Assembly (NCBI GenBank): GCA_013538855.1 | Contig: JABXJS010000196.1 | Coordinates: forward strand, 1-35,186 | Direction: 5' to 3' | From: Herpetosiphonaceae bacterium | GTDB lineage: Bacteria > Chloroflexota > Chloroflexia > Chloroflexales > Herpetosiphonaceae | DNA length: 35,186 nt | Shown: positions 35,044 through 35,186 of the stretch, piece by piece | How positions within the stretch are numbered: position 1 is the stretch's first letter | Layout: each line of letters opens with the position of its first letter | Made by a program: the position numbers and the translations under genes | Notes under the pieces: model-generated | Databases searched by the model: none | What the model was told of the DNA's origin: nothing | What the model saw: the letters and a program-made list of their open reading frames with translations, nothing else

Positions 35044-35186
35044 GTGCTTTAGGCGTGCCATCGTCGCCATGTGTGTCGGCGGCAGTATGTTGTTTGAAAA
35101 AGCAGCGTCGGTGGTTATGCGCAGCGCCTCGGCCAGCACGCATCGGCTGCGTTGCTGACCTGATCCGGCCACTGCGATTGCCCAGC

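Overview
The window is a GC-rich chromosomal segment of about 29 protein genes, with no rRNA, tRNA, CRISPR array or transposase that I can recognise. The content suggests a free-living Chloroflexota (class Chloroflexia-like) bacterium. It combines large HTH-ATPase-TPR regulators, a MoxR/BchI-type ATPase, a K+-independent H+-pyrophosphatase, a PSP1/RicT protein with a long basic tail, a DUF2723 glycosyltransferase and a SAM-I riboswitch over a methyl-cycle operon. The lineage is an inference from gene content, not a database match.

Layout. 60-1754 (minus): a STAND-like ATPase with a C-terminal membrane anchor, followed 9 bases later by a strikingly AT-rich polytopic membrane protein. 1982-5749 (minus): a THUMP-domain RNA methyltransferase and an XRE/NB-ARC-like/TPR regulator. 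5865-6313: a non-coding tandem repeat with a 175-bp period. 6345-8610 (minus): an MBL-fold hydrolase overlapping a DUF2723 membrane glycosyltransferase. 8737-11642 (minus): an FHA-GAF-adenylate cyclase followed by RicT, closed by a strong terminator. 11728-16849: an M20 peptidase homologue that has lost key residues, a GT4 glycosyltransferase diverging from a GT-C-like membrane protein plus a small membrane protein, and a peroxiredoxin-like protein. 16933-23227 (minus): a five-gene run (RlmI-like methyltransferase, degenerate ArgJ homologue, LON-domain protein, DUF503 protein, BchI-like ATPase), then hppA behind its own promoter and leader terminator. 23272-28224 (minus): a divergent uracil-DNA glycosylase homologue, tyrS with an attenuator-like leader, and an overlapping pair made of a substrate-binding lipoprotein and a Cache-HAMP-STAS membrane sensor. 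28847-35043 (plus): SAM-I riboswitch, mtnA, a MetE/UROD-like protein, a PfkB-family kinase, ahcY and metK.

How the genes work together. The right end is a coherent methyl-cycle locus: MetK makes SAM, AhcY removes S-adenosylhomocysteine, the PfkB kinase probably removes the adenosine that AhcY releases, MtnA salvages methylthioribose-1-phosphate, and the riboswitch shuts the operon when SAM is high. A micro-ORF whose ribosome binding site lies in the riboswitch terminator arm may pass control on to mtnA translation. The lipoprotein/STAS pair looks like a signalling module built from a periplasmic binding protein without a transporter. The ATPase/membrane-protein pair at the left edge resembles the architecture of NTPase-based conflict systems, though this is inference.

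Three themes recur. Several proteins are homologues of enzymes with missing catalytic residues (M20, ArgJ, UDG, MetE-like). Many promoters carry an extended -10 close to TGCTATAAT. Two genes (tyrS, hppA) have an intrinsic terminator between their likely promoter and their start codon. All functional calls were made by reading motifs by eye, with no searches run.
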